A stretch of 22,148 nucleotides of DNA from positions 1 to 22,148 of the forward strand of contig DIXT01000024.1 in assembly GCA_002436085.1 (NCBI GenBank), written 5' to 3'. The notes under the pieces are model-generated. The model worked only from the letters and a program-made list of their open reading frames with translations, was not told the origin of the DNA and made no database searches. Shown one piece after another: positions 14,646-22,148 of this stretch (its first letter is position 1; each line of letters starts with the position of its first letter). The translations under genes were made by a program, and so were the position numbers. Origin of the DNA: Anaerolineaceae bacterium UBA6073 (GTDB lineage Bacteria; Chloroflexota; Anaerolineae; Anaerolineales; Anaerolineaceae).

Positions 14646-15715
14646 AGATGAAACCTGTACTTGTGGGTGTTTTTCTGCTTATGGTACTGGCTGCCTGTAC
14701 GGCGCCGAAACCTACCACGCAGACCCCAGGCGTCGAAGCCGGACAGCTTACCGTGATGACGCACGATTCGTTTGCGGTCAGCGCCGAAGTGATTGCGCAG
14801 TTTGAGGCTGAAAACAACGTGAAGGTAAACTTTGTCAAAGGCGGAGATGCCGGCGCGGCCCTGAATCGACTGCTCCTCACCAGCATGTCCGGCACGCCGG
14901 AAGCGGATGTATTTTTTGGGCTGGATAACACCTTCCTCTCCCGCGCGCTGGATAACGACCTGTTTGAGCCGTACGCTGCCCCCGCGCTGACGGAAATCCC
15001 GGCAAGCTTCAAGCTCGACCCGCAAAATCGCGCCCTGCCGATTGATTACGGCGACGTGTGCATCAACTACGACAAAGCCTGGTTTGAAAGCAAATCTCTT
15101 CCGCTGCCGCAGTCTTTGGTGGACCTGACCAAGCCCATCTACCAGGGGCTGCTGGTGGTGGAAAACCCGGCTACCTCCTCGCCCGGGCTGTCCTTTTTCC
15201 TGGCAAGCGTGGCGGAATTTGGCGAGAGCGGCTGGCAAAGCTGGTGGCAGGCGCTGAAAGATAACGGCGTGGTGGTCGTTTCGGATTGGGAAACCGCCTA
15301 TTACACGAACTTTTCGGGCTCGTCCGGGCGGGGCAGCCAACCGATGGTTGTCTCGTACGCCTCCAGCCCGGCGGCGGAACTCATTTACGCCGAAACGCCA
15401 ATGGAAGAATCTCCGACCGGCTCGATTGTGGCGGACGGCACCTGTTGGCGCCAGATTGAGTTTGCCGGCATTCTCAAGGGCACCCCTAAACGCGCGCTGG
15501 CAGAAAAATTCATTGATTTCATGTTGAGCAAACCCTTTCAAGAGGATATGCCTTTGCAGATGTTCGTTTTCCCGGTGCTCCCTGGCGCGGCCCTGCCGGA
15601 AGCATTCATGCGCGCGAGCGCGATACCCGCCAAGCCTGCCGTTCTGGACCCTCTGGTCATTGCGGCGCAGCGCGACGGCTGGGTGCGCGCCTGGACCGAC
15701 CTGATGCTGAAATGA
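14642..15715 (+). CDS. thiB: Thiamine ABC transporter substrate-binding lipoprotein
   Basis: A 357-residue lipoprotein that captures thiamine, or a phosphate ester, outside the membrane and hands it to the permease. The signal peptide ends in a lipobox, LMVLAAC, with Cys19 as the lipid anchor. The mature part matches the ThiB/TbpA family: LTVMTHDSFAVS (36-47), ADVFFGLDNTFLSRALDNDL, the ALPIDYGDVCINYDKAWF segment, ENPATSSPGLSFFL, VVVSDWETAYYTNF, MVVSYASSPAAELIY and the C-terminal KFIDFMLSKPFQEDMP. A lipid-anchored rather than periplasmic binding protein suits a monoderm cell. GGAG lies upstream of the ATG, inside the end of thiN. The permease gene follows after five bases. Confidence 0.93.
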   Translation: MKMKPVLVGVFLLMVLAACTAPKPTTQTPGVEAGQLTVMTHDSFAVSAEVIAQFEAENNVKVNFVKGGDAGAALNRLLLTSMSGTPEADVFFGLDNTFLSRALDNDLFEPYAAPALTEIPASFKLDPQNRALPIDYGDVCINYDKAWFESKSLPLPQSLVDLTKPIYQGLLVVENPATSSPGLSFFLASVAEFGESGWQSWWQALKDNGVVVVSDWETAYYTNFSGSSGRGSQPMVVSYASSPAAELIYAETPMEESPTGSIVADGTCWRQIEFAGILKGTPKRALAEKFIDFMLSKPFQEDMPLQMFVFPVLPGAALPEAFMRASAIPAKPAVLDPLVIAAQRDGWVRAWTDLMLK

Positions 15716-15720
15716 GCTGA

Positions 15721-17424
15721 ATGAAGACTAATCGCGGCACAAACCTGTGGAAAGCCCTGCTCTGGCTGCTGCCGGCAGCGTTTTTATTGGTGTTTTTCTA
15801 CCAGCCGCTGACGGCTATCCTGCGTTTGGCTTTTTCCATGCTTCCCACAGGGACTGGAGCTGAGCAGGGTTTTCAGCTCAGTCTGGTCGCAAACACTTTT
15901 GGCTTCACGCTCTGGCAAGCTGCACTCTCCACTCTGCTCACGCTGGTTGTGGGGCTGCCGGCGGCATACCTGTTTTCCCATTTTGAGTTTGCCGGGCGCA
16001 AATTCCTGCGGCTTGTCGCGCTGCTGCCCTTTATCCTCCCAACTGTTGTAACAGCGGTGTGCTTTAACAGTCTGCTGGGTCCGCGCGGTTGGCTGAACCT
16101 GGGGCTGATGGCGTTGTTTAATCTATCCGAGCCGCCTGTGCGCATGCTGGACAGCCTGCCGGCCATCCTGCTGGCGCATGTGTTTTACAACAGCTCCGTA
16201 ATCATCCGCATTGTGGGCGGCGCCTGGAGCCGGTTGGACCGCAAACTGACGCAGGCGGCACAAATGCTGGGCGCCAACGGCTGGCGCGTCTTTTGGGAGG
16301 TGACCTTGCCTCTGCTTCTGCCGGCTATCGGCGGGGCCAGTCTGCTGGTGTTCCTGTTTGACTTCACCAGCTTTGGGGTGGTGCTTATGCTTGGGGGTCC
16401 GCGCTTTGCCACACTGGAAGTGGAAATCTATACCCAGGCGCTGTACTTGTTCAACCTGCCTTTGGCAGGCTTGCTCTCGGTCATACAGCTCGCGTTCACG
16501 CTGCTGGTCGCCTGGCTGTACAACCGCATCAGTCTGCCGCGTTACGGCAAAGCAGCCCTGAGTGCCGAGCGCGCCAACCTGCGCCGACCAAAAACCCGCG
16601 CTGAAAAGGCTTTCACGCTGACGGTTGTGCTTGTGTTAGTCACATTGGTGCTGCTGCCGCTGCTCAGTTTGGTTTCCCGCAGCGTTGTGAGCCTGGAAGC
16701 AGACCGCGGCGCGCGTGGGGAAGTACAGACCGGGTTTACTCTACGCTATTACCGTGAATTGTTCCGCAACACCAGCGGTTCGATTTTTTACGTTCCGCCG
16801 GCTGCCGCGGTTCGCAACTCACTCATGTATGCTGGCGCGGCCATGCTGATTGCCAATCTCTTGGGCTTGCTGGCAGCGTACGCGCTGCACTATTCCGGGC
16901 GACTCAGGCGCTGGCTGGAGCCGCTCTTTATCCTGCCCTTGGGAGCCAGCGCGGTGACGCTTGGACTGGGCTTTGTGATTGTATTCCGCCGGGAGCCCTG
17001 GAACGCGCTCAGCTTCCCGATGCTGATTCCTTTCGCGCACGCGCTGGTGGCGCTCCCGCTGGTGGTGCGCACGCTGCTGCCCACCTTGCGCGGGATTCCT
17101 GACAGCCTGCGCCAGGCAGCGGGCACGCTGGGGGCGGGTTGGGCGCGCGTCTTTCGCGAGGTGGACTTGCCGGTAATGCTGCGCTCGCTGCTGGTGAGCA
17201 TGGTGTTCGCTTTCACGGTCTCACTCGGGGAGTTTGGCGCGTCAAGTTTTTTAAGCACCGGCCAAAACCCAACCATTCCTGTGGCAATTTACCGCTATAT
17301 TTCCCAGCCGGGCGCCTTAAATTACGGCCAGGCGCTGGCCATGTCCACCATTCTGCTGCTGGTGTGTGCTGCTGGCAGCCTGATTATCGAAAAGGCGCGC
17401 CTGCCCGGGGAGGAGCTGTTCTGA
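15721..17424 (+). CDS. thiP: Thiamine ABC transporter permease, two fused domains
   Basis: A 567-residue membrane protein with about 12 helices, made of two fused BPD_transp_1 permease domains as in E. coli ThiP (which is slightly shorter). Each half has an EAA-type loop that docks on the ATPase: QAAQMLGANGWRVFWEVTLP (178-197) and QAAGTLGAGWARVFREVDLP (465-484). A hydrophilic linker (about 272-297) joins the halves, and an extracellular loop lies near 325-360. It forms the channel for thiamine taken from ThiB. Its stop codon shares one base with the start of the ATPase gene, so the subunits are coupled in translation. Confidence 0.93.
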   Translation: MKTNRGTNLWKALLWLLPAAFLLVFFYQPLTAILRLAFSMLPTGTGAEQGFQLSLVANTFGFTLWQAALSTLLTLVVGLPAAYLFSHFEFAGRKFLRLVALLPFILPTVVTAVCFNSLLGPRGWLNLGLMALFNLSEPPVRMLDSLPAILLAHVFYNSSVIIRIVGGAWSRLDRKLTQAAQMLGANGWRVFWEVTLPLLLPAIGGASLLVFLFDFTSFGVVLMLGGPRFATLEVEIYTQALYLFNLPLAGLLSVIQLAFTLLVAWLYNRISLPRYGKAALSAERANLRRPKTRAEKAFTLTVVLVLVTLVLLPLLSLVSRSVVSLEADRGARGEVQTGFTLRYYRELFRNTSGSIFYVPPAAAVRNSLMYAGAAMLIANLLGLLAAYALHYSGRLRRWLEPLFILPLGASAVTLGLGFVIVFRREPWNALSFPMLIPFAHALVALPLVVRTLLPTLRGIPDSLRQAAGTLGAGWARVFREVDLPVMLRSLLVSMVFAFTVSLGEFGASSFLSTGQNPTIPVAIYRYISQPGALNYGQALAMSTILLLVCAAGSLIIEKARLPGEELF

Positions 17425-18470
17425 TGCTTGAAATCAGGGATATCACCAAAAGCTACGAGGGGAAACTCCTTCTGGAAGGCATTTCTTTTACAGTCCGCGA
17501 AGGAGAGACCGTTTGCCTGCTGGGGGAGTCGGGCAGCGGCAAGAGTACGCTCCTGCGCATTATCGCCGGATTAGAAGAGGCTGAGGGCGGTTCGCTGTGG
17601 TGGGACGGCGAGGAAATTAGCTCGGTACCGACGCACAAACGCGGCTTTGGATTGATGTTCCAGGATTACGCGCTCTTTCCGCACCGCTCCGTGCAAGGAA
17701 ACGTGGCTTTCGGGCTGCGCATGCAGGGCTTACCTGTGGCGGAGGTGCAGGCGCGCACACGCTCCGCGCTGGAGATGGTGCGCATGGTGGGTTTTGAGAG
17801 CAGAGCGGTCACCGAGCTTTCGGGCGGGGAGCAGCAGCGGGTGGCGCTCGCGCGGGCGCTGGCGCCGGACCCGCGCCTGCTGATGTTGGATGAACCATTG
17901 GGTGCTCTGGACCACGCCCTGCGCAAACAGTTGATTGGCGAGCTGCGCCGGATTTTGCACGAAAGCCGCAAACCCGCGATTTACGTGACGCACGATCGCG
18001 AAGAGGCTTTCGGGTTGGCAGATACCTTAATGCTCTTACACGGGGGCCGGATTGTGCAAGCGGGCAGCACCGCCGAGCTTTTTGGGCAGCCCGTGAATGC
18101 CTGGGCGGCGGGCTTTTTAGGGCTGGGCAGCCTGATATCCGGGGTGGTGCTTGACGCGGCGCCCTTGCGTGTAGGTACCGCGCTGGGGAATTTCATAGTC
18201 TCTGCCTGCGCGCGGGAATGGCAGCCCGGCCAGGAAGTTCAGCTTTTGCTGCGCCCGCAAGACGCACAGGTGCTCCATAAGCCGCTGGAGGGCGAGAACC
18301 AATTCATGGCGCAGGTGCTGGACTGCCTGTTTATGGGGGAGACTTACCAATCCGAGCTTCGCGTAGGTGAATACACTCTAAATATCTATACCGACACTCC
18401 TATTCCTGTAGGCACAGATGTGACAGTGGCGTTCCCACAGGATAAACTAAGCTGCCTGGATGCAAAATGA
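17424..18470 (+). CDS. thiQ: Thiamine ABC transporter ATP-binding protein
   Basis: A 348-residue ABC ATPase that powers the ThiBP importer. Walker A is GESGSGKS (34-41), the Q-loop glutamine is in MFQDYALFPH (Gln80), the signature is LSGGEQQRVALARAL (132-146), Walker B LLMLDEP (152-158) and the switch histidine His190 in VTHDREEA. Beyond residue ~240 a TOBE-type domain follows (QLLLRPQDAQVL and on), so it is longer than E. coli ThiQ (about 230 residues) and closer in form to PotA/FbpC-type ATPases. Substrate is assigned from the TPP riboswitch and ThiB/ThiP neighbours. The ATG at 17424 overlaps the permease stop by one base; an upstream extension of the frame is not needed. Confidence 0.9.
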   Translation: MLEIRDITKSYEGKLLLEGISFTVREGETVCLLGESGSGKSTLLRIIAGLEEAEGGSLWWDGEEISSVPTHKRGFGLMFQDYALFPHRSVQGNVAFGLRMQGLPVAEVQARTRSALEMVRMVGFESRAVTELSGGEQQRVALARALAPDPRLLMLDEPLGALDHALRKQLIGELRRILHESRKPAIYVTHDREEAFGLADTLMLLHGGRIVQAGSTAELFGQPVNAWAAGFLGLGSLISGVVLDAAPLRVGTALGNFIVSACAREWQPGQEVQLLLRPQDAQVLHKPLEGENQFMAQVLDCLFMGETYQSELRVGEYTLNIYTDTPIPVGTDVTVAFPQDKLSCLDAK

Positions 18471-18946
18471 AAGCCGGGGCGCGTATGGTTCAAGTTAATA
18501 AGCTAAACGCGCAAGGGAAGTTGGTGTTTACTTATCCCGCGCGCCTTGTCCGAGAGCAGGACGGCGCACGCCTGGTGGAGGGGATCTTCAACATTGAAAG
18601 TGTGGCGGTTGGAAAGCTGCATTTCCGGCGCGGTGATCATGCCCTGGAATGGTACTCGGAGCGGCACTGGTACAACCTGCTGCAGGTGTACGAGCAGGAC
18701 AGCGGGCAGGTAAAAGCCTGGTATTGCAATATCAGCCTGCCTGCCATTTTCTCCCGCAGCGATATCCGCTGGCGCGACCTGGCATTGGATTTGCTGGTGT
18801 ATCCCGACGGAAGCATGGAGCTTCTGGACCAGGATGAGTTCGCGGAGTTGGAATTGGACTGGCAGACGCGGACAGAGTGCTGGCGGGCATTGAAGGAAGT
18901 TATCCGATTGTTTAAAGAGAACAGCCTTCCTTTTCAGGAAGGCTGA
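18467..18946 (+). CDS. DUF402 family protein (putative nucleotide or thiamine phosphohydrolase)
   Basis: A 159-residue protein of the DUF402 family, which includes the FomD phosphohydrolase and the S. aureus nucleoside tri/diphosphatase. The family motifs are visible: EWYSERHWYNLLQVYEQ (61-77), AWYCNISLPA (84-93) and RWRDLALDLLVYPDG (101-115) followed by LLDQDEFAE (119-127). The acidic residues Asp104, Asp108, Asp121 and Asp123 are in place to bind divalent metal. It overlaps the thiQ stop by 4 bases (ATGA), so it belongs to the TPP-regulated operon. An alternative ATG at 18485 would drop six residues. Cutting a phosphate from thiamine mono-, di- or triphosphate is an inference from this context; a general nucleotide phosphatase is the alternative. 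Confidence 0.82.
   Translation: MKAGARMVQVNKLNAQGKLVFTYPARLVREQDGARLVEGIFNIESVAVGKLHFRRGDHALEWYSERHWYNLLQVYEQDSGQVKAWYCNISLPAIFSRSDIRWRDLALDLLVYPDGSMELLDQDEFAELELDWQTRTECWRALKEVIRLFKENSLPFQEG
18922..18945. terminator. Hairpin at the convergent junction, weak terminator
   Basis: CAGCCTTCC and GGAAGGCTG form a perfect 9-bp stem with loop TTTTCA, inside the last codons of the DUF402 gene. On the plus strand no T-run follows; on the minus strand the next bases are T-rich (TTCTCTTT). It may end minus-strand transcripts better than plus-strand ones. Confidence 0.45.
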
Positions 18947-18977
18947 ACAAGCATTAGGTTTGCGTTTGCGTTGGGGT

Positions 18978-19310
18978 TTAGTACCCGAAGTTGTTAATCC
19001 AATCTGAAATTGGGCCAAAGCCGGCGAAACCGCCGATGATCCCGACGACCAACAGGATGATGAAAATCACCGCCAGCACGCACAGGATGATGTTAATCCA
19101 TCCGAGCCACAAGCCCGCGGTAGCCATGCCGCTGCCGCTGAGCGCGCCGTTGCTGCTCTTGATTTCCCGTTTGGCGACGTAACCTGTGATGAGGGCGATG
19201 ATGCCGCCCAGGAAGGGCAGCAAAAGATAGCTTGAAATTCCGCTGATCAAACTGACGATGGACCAGGGGGACGTGGTGATGGGTTGCGGAAGTTGATTGT
19301 TCGTTGTCAT
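18978..19310 (-). CDS. DUF4190-domain small membrane protein
   Basis: A 110-residue protein with a polar N-terminus and three hydrophobic segments. Residues 15-60 (SIVSLISGISSYLLLPFLGG, then ITGYVAKREIKSS) and GSGMATAGLWLGWINIIL (59-76) follow the DUF4190 pattern, in which small residues link two helices around a conserved GxxAxxGLxLGxI motif. The last helix is at about 78-95 and the tail ends in DWINNFGY. No catalytic residues are evident and the function of the family is unknown. An AAAGGAAC ribosome-binding site lies before the ATG. It starts 23 bases after the DUF4126 gene and is probably co-transcribed with it. Confidence 0.85.
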   Translation of the reverse strand: MTTNNQLPQPITTSPWSIVSLISGISSYLLLPFLGGIIALITGYVAKREIKSSNGALSGSGMATAGLWLGWINIILCVLAVIFIILLVVGIIGGFAGFGPISDWINNFGY

Positions 19311-19333
19311 GATAATAGTTCCTTTCGAGTAAC

Positions 19334-19915
19334 TTACTCCTGATTATATTCCTGCGCGGGCTTTCGCAGCCTGCGGATAAGCGAAATAAATGCCCAGATG
19401 AGCAGCACAAGCACGATCAGCATCAGAACGGGCAGGACAACTGAAAGCACGGATATCAGCGTCGCGACCACATCCTCAGCGGTGCTGACAATCGGGTCGC
19501 CCATGCCGGCAGTGGAGGCGGTGATGAGCGGACGCACTGCCACGGACTTGACCGTGTGCACCGTGCCAGCCACCAGAAGCCCGCAAATGAGCGAGAGCAC
19601 CGGGCTGACTTCCGTCACCGACCCCGCGCTGGCAGCAAACACAATCGCTCCGGCAGTCGGGCGGATAAAAGTCTGGATCGTATCGTTGACGTGGTCAACA
19701 GCTGGCACCTTGTCGGCGACCGCCTCGACCAACACCAGCACCGCCAGAACGCCGATCGTCCACCAGCTGGTGAGCGCATCCCACGGTTTGGAGAGCGCGA
19801 TCAGGTCCGTGAATTTCGCCAGCAGAGAGACTACCAGCAGCGGAATATACGCGTTCAGACCCGCCGACGCGGAGAGCCCGAAAGCTCCTAAAATACCAGA
19901 TATTACGTTTCCCAT
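19334..19915 (-). CDS. DUF4126-domain membrane protein
   Basis: A 193-residue integral membrane protein. The start at 19915 is chosen over the frame's earlier ATG at 19951 because GAGGGAAAAA precedes it. Features of the DUF4126 family are the N-terminal GAFGLSASAGLNAYIPLL (residues 8-25), a helix over WTIGVLAVLVLVEAVADKVP, the conserved DHVNDTIQTFIRPTAGAIVF block and a glycine-rich GTVHTVKSVAVRP segment. A long C-terminal helix (about 155-180) ends in a basic RRLRK tail. About five helices in all. The role is unknown. It heads a two-gene unit with the DUF4190 gene. Confidence 0.85.
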   Translation of the reverse strand: MGNVISGILGAFGLSASAGLNAYIPLLVVSLLAKFTDLIALSKPWDALTSWWTIGVLAVLVLVEAVADKVPAVDHVNDTIQTFIRPTAGAIVFAASAGSVTEVSPVLSLICGLLVAGTVHTVKSVAVRPLITASTAGMGDPIVSTAEDVVATLISVLSVVLPVLMLIVLVLLIWAFISLIRRLRKPAQEYNQE

Positions 19916-19955
19916 TTTTTCCCTCGCTATTGAAATAAGCTTAACATACAATCTT

Positions 19956-19961
19956 ATTATA
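19956..19961 (-). promoter_or_regulatory. Candidate -10 box for the DUF4126-DUF4190 unit
   Basis: A perfect TATAAT on the minus strand lies 41 bases ahead of the ATG at 19915, in the 75-base gap after the DUF2085 gene. No good -35 is evident. Confidence 0.35.
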
Positions 19962-19990
19962 GCCAGTAATGGATATTGGGAAGTAGATAA

Positions 19991-20878
19991 TCAGAGGTTT
20001 AGAGGCGCCCAGGTTCCAGTGAGCAAGAGCCGCAGCACGTCCAACAGCAGGATTTGCGCGAGCGCGGTGCATAACCCCAGCATAAGCGGGACGCGCAGTT
20101 CCCACCAGCTTTTGTGCTGGTTCGCGCGCCCGAGCAGCATCACGGCGAGCACCGTGTATGCCAGCGTGAGCACAAAGACCACTGCCAGGGCTGAAAGCAC
20201 CGCCAGCGGTGCTTTCAGCCAGTCCGGGCCCGCATAGACCGCCCATCCGAGCAGCGCGGCCGTGCCAACAAGCCCCAGCAGGCGCGGGAAGCTGTCCAGG
20301 GCGGCGCCGGGCTGAGCGTCTGACCAGACGGACTGGTTAAAGACCGGACCGAGCACTGCCCCGATGCAGATGCCGGTTCCGAAACCAGTGATAAGTCGGA
20401 TGAGGTTGGTGGTCTGGTACGGGGCTGTCAGGGGGATAAAAGCCTGCGCGAACGAGTTCAACCCGTCGAACGCGAAGGCCAGGAAGAGTAAGCCCAACAC
20501 AGCCAGCAGCGCGGGCGGGGGAAACTCGGATTGCCTGCCGCGGAAAAAGTGAAACAAAAGGCTGAGCAGCGCGCCCAGGTACATGCCCGTGCAGCGCGCG
20601 CATAAGGGGAACTGATGCGTGTGCGCGAAGAAAGAGCGTTCCGGAATCTGGTGGCAGACCGAATAGCCAATCGCGCTGAGCTTGGACCAGAAGCCTTGCG
20701 GCGCGAGGAAAAACAAAGCTGCGCCTAGCATTAAGGCGGTGAGGACCAGGATCGCAAACCAGACGCGCTCTTTTCGCGGCGAGCGGGCAGGCTTGCCTTC
20801 AGGCGCGGCTGTCTGGGCGGCTGCGGCCGGAATCAGCTCCCGGTCGGGGTCAGGTAGGCGTGGGCTTTCTTCAGCCAT
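19991..20878 (-). CDS. DUF2085-domain membrane protein
   Basis: A 295-residue membrane protein. A hydrophilic N-terminal ~37 residues precede a first helix (38-60). The DUF2085 signature follows: SVCHQIPERSFF (73-84) and QFPLCARCTGMYLGALLS (89-106), giving Cys75-His76 and a Cys93-x2-Cys96 pair. These residues could bind a metal or form disulfides, but the family has no established function. About seven more helices run to the C-terminus. The gene starts 46 bases inside the end of the aldo/keto reductase gene, in another frame, with no strong ribosome-binding site visible, so the true start might be later; the next methionine is residue 50. Confidence 0.82.
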   Translation of the reverse strand: MAEESPRLPDPDRELIPAAAAQTAAPEGKPARSPRKERVWFAILVLTALMLGAALFFLAPQGFWSKLSAIGYSVCHQIPERSFFAHTHQFPLCARCTGMYLGALLSLLFHFFRGRQSEFPPPALLAVLGLLFLAFAFDGLNSFAQAFIPLTAPYQTTNLIRLITGFGTGICIGAVLGPVFNQSVWSDAQPGAALDSFPRLLGLVGTAALLGWAVYAGPDWLKAPLAVLSALAVVFVLTLAYTVLAVMLLGRANQHKSWWELRVPLMLGLCTALAQILLLDVLRLLLTGTWAPLNL

Positions 20879-21984
20879 GTGATGATTTCAATCTGCTGCG
20901 GACAAAGCGTTTCGCAGGTTCCGCATTCCACGCAGCAATCCGCCTTGTTTTCGTCCTTGATGTCAAACTTGTAAGCGTTTTGTCCGCGGCGGAGCTCGTC
21001 GTACATCAGCGCTTCGTTGTAAATTTCAAAGACGGACGGGATGGCTACGCCGCTGGGGCAGGGCAGGCAGTACTCGCAGTGCGTGCACGGGATGGGCGCG
21101 AGGGCTTCCCTGGCAAGGCGCGCCTGCTCGATTACTGCCAGGTCTTCAGGGGTCAGGCTGTTCGGGCTGGATTGGCCCGCGCTGACCAGGTTTTGCTCGA
21201 CCTGTTCCATCGTGCTCATTCCGGAGAGTAGCAGCGAGACTTCGGGTTGGTTCCAGACCCACTGCAGCGCCCAGTTCGCAGGTGTCCAGTCTCGCCCGGA
21301 ACGTGCGAACACTTCCGCGACCGCGGGAGGTGGGGGATTCTTGGCAAGCCGGCCGCCGCGCAGGGGTTCCATCACAACCACCGCCAGACCTTTATCCGCG
21401 GCAGCAAGCAAACCTCTTTGTCCGGCTTGATAGTTGATATCCATATAGTTGTACTGAATCTGGCAGAAGGTCCAGTTGTCGTAGCCGTTCAGGATAGATT
21501 CAAACACCTCATAGGAATCATGGAACGAAAAGCCCAGGTAGCGGAACTTGCCTTGCGCCATCTTGCGCTCCGCCCACTCGAAAATGTTTAGCTTCAGGTA
21601 ATTTTCCCAATGACGGGCGTTCAGGGAGTGCAGCAAGTAAAAATCAATGTGGTCTGTCTGCAGTCGTTCCAGCTGGGTATCCAGAAAACGGTCCATGTCG
21701 TCCCGGGTGTTAACCAGCCATGAAGGCATCTTGGTGGCCAGGCGCACCTTCTCGCGGTAGCCCTGGGCCAGCACCTTGCCGACAAAAACTTCGCTTTGTT
21801 CGCGGTGGTAGGACCAGGCAGTGTCGATATAGTTCACGCCGTCCTCAATGGCGCGGCGGAGCATGGGCGCGGCCTGGTCTTCATCGATGGCTCCGCTCTC
21901 TCCATCCAGGGTAGGGAGGCGCATGCAGCCAAAGCCGAGCGCTGAAGCCTGCCAATCCAATTTTCCGAAGGGACGACATTTCAT
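20833..21984 (-). CDS. Aldo/keto reductase with C-terminal 4Fe-4S motifs
   Basis: A 383-residue oxidoreductase of the aldo/keto reductase superfamily fused to a ferredoxin-like tail. The AKR tetrad is intact: Asp54 and Tyr59 in YIDTAWSYH, Lys85 in LATKMP, His119 in FYLLHS. Residues 1-290 form the TIM barrel with a Rossmann-like NAD(P)H site near EPLRGGRL (206-213) and LLLSGMS (251-257). The tail holds two cysteine clusters, CTHCEYCLPCPSG (300-312) and CCVECGTCETLCPQ (350-363), suggesting one or two Fe-S clusters. Such proteins are common in anaerobes; substrates are mostly unknown. AGGAT precedes the ATG. It heads the minus-strand group and overlaps the DUF2085 gene. Confidence 0.92.
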   Translation of the reverse strand: MKCRPFGKLDWQASALGFGCMRLPTLDGESGAIDEDQAAPMLRRAIEDGVNYIDTAWSYHREQSEVFVGKVLAQGYREKVRLATKMPSWLVNTRDDMDRFLDTQLERLQTDHIDFYLLHSLNARHWENYLKLNIFEWAERKMAQGKFRYLGFSFHDSYEVFESILNGYDNWTFCQIQYNYMDINYQAGQRGLLAAADKGLAVVVMEPLRGGRLAKNPPPPAVAEVFARSGRDWTPANWALQWVWNQPEVSLLLSGMSTMEQVEQNLVSAGQSSPNSLTPEDLAVIEQARLAREALAPIPCTHCEYCLPCPSGVAIPSVFEIYNEALMYDELRRGQNAYKFDIKDENKADCCVECGTCETLCPQQIEIITWLKKAHAYLTPTGS

Positions 21985-22080
21985 GCGGATATCCTTTTAA
22001 AGTAGATTGTCTGAATTTTACCTTCAAAACCTGATTACAGAGATTAGCGAGGTTGTTGAAAATATCCAGAACAATAAAAA

Positions 22081-22120
22081 ATGAACAACTTTATATTCAT
22101 GAAGAACACAATATGTTCAT
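22081..22120. repeat. Nested near-concentric palindrome, possible operator
   Basis: ATGAACA (22081-22087) is the reverse complement of TGTTCAT (22114-22120), and the 8-bp palindrome TTCATGAA (22096-22103) lies close to their shared centre. The surrounding sequence is AT-rich. It lies about 100 bases upstream of the reductase start; no gene is seen from 21985 to the window end. Confidence 0.5.
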
Positions 22121-22148
22121 AAACCCCCTCCCCTTTGATTCCCCTCCC

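Noticed and set aside
14627..15541. 304-residue minus-strand open frame opposite thiB
   Set aside because: Composition is rich in Arg, Gln and Gly with no family features, and it lies against a clearly recognised thiamine-binding protein.

Overview
The window looks like a chromosomal segment of a Chloroflexota bacterium, most likely an Anaerolineae-type fermenter. This is an inference from three things: a very large secreted amylopullulanase that ends in a short hydrophobic FMPVIFK tail of the kind I associate with secreted Chloroflexota proteins, small DUF4126 and DUF4190 membrane proteins, and the absence of any outer-membrane or LPS gene. No phylogenetic marker longer than a partial 5S rRNA is present, so the assignment is moderate. 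Nothing in the window looks like a phage, a plasmid, a CRISPR array or an intact transposon.

Layout. Positions 1-150 hold the 3' part of a 5S rRNA and its terminator, the end of an rRNA operon. A histidine phosphatase (184-849, minus) faces it. Next on the minus strand is a 1714-residue exported GH13 amylopullulanase (1216-6360) with two tandem pairs of X25-like starch-binding modules and its own terminator. A two-gene plus-strand unit follows: a PII-like protein (6777-7118) one base upstream of a CaCA-type cation exchanger (7120-8121), with a terminator. The next 450 bases hold no gene but carry a tandem array of 89-bp imperfect palindromes with a 95-bp period.

Positions 8620-13658 (minus) form a four-gene surface-sugar cassette: GT-C-like membrane protein, then ArnC-like GT2, then WecD-like acetyltransferase, then WecE/RffA-like aminotransferase. 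Together they could make an N-acetylated 4-amino-4,6-dideoxysugar, load it on a polyprenyl phosphate and transfer it outside the cell. The logic resembles the Arn pathway, but the genes are different and the host is probably monoderm.

Divergent from this is a thiamine-salvage operon (13842-18946, plus). A TPP riboswitch with a clear terminator/antiterminator precedes thiamine pyrophosphokinase, a thiamine-binding lipoprotein, a fused two-domain permease, an ATPase and a DUF402 phosphohydrolase-like protein. Genes are joined by 1- or 4-base overlaps, apart from a 5-base gap before the permease. The DUF402 gene is the most interesting passenger.

The right end (18978-21984, minus) has an aldo/keto reductase with two C-terminal Fe-S cluster motifs, a DUF2085 membrane protein overlapping it by 46 bases, and DUF4126 and DUF4190 membrane proteins. 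The last 160 bases are AT-rich, with a nested palindrome and no gene.

The best candidates for something undescribed are the PII-like/exchanger pair, the DUF402 member of the TPP-riboswitch operon, and the ArnC-like 4-aminosugar cassette.
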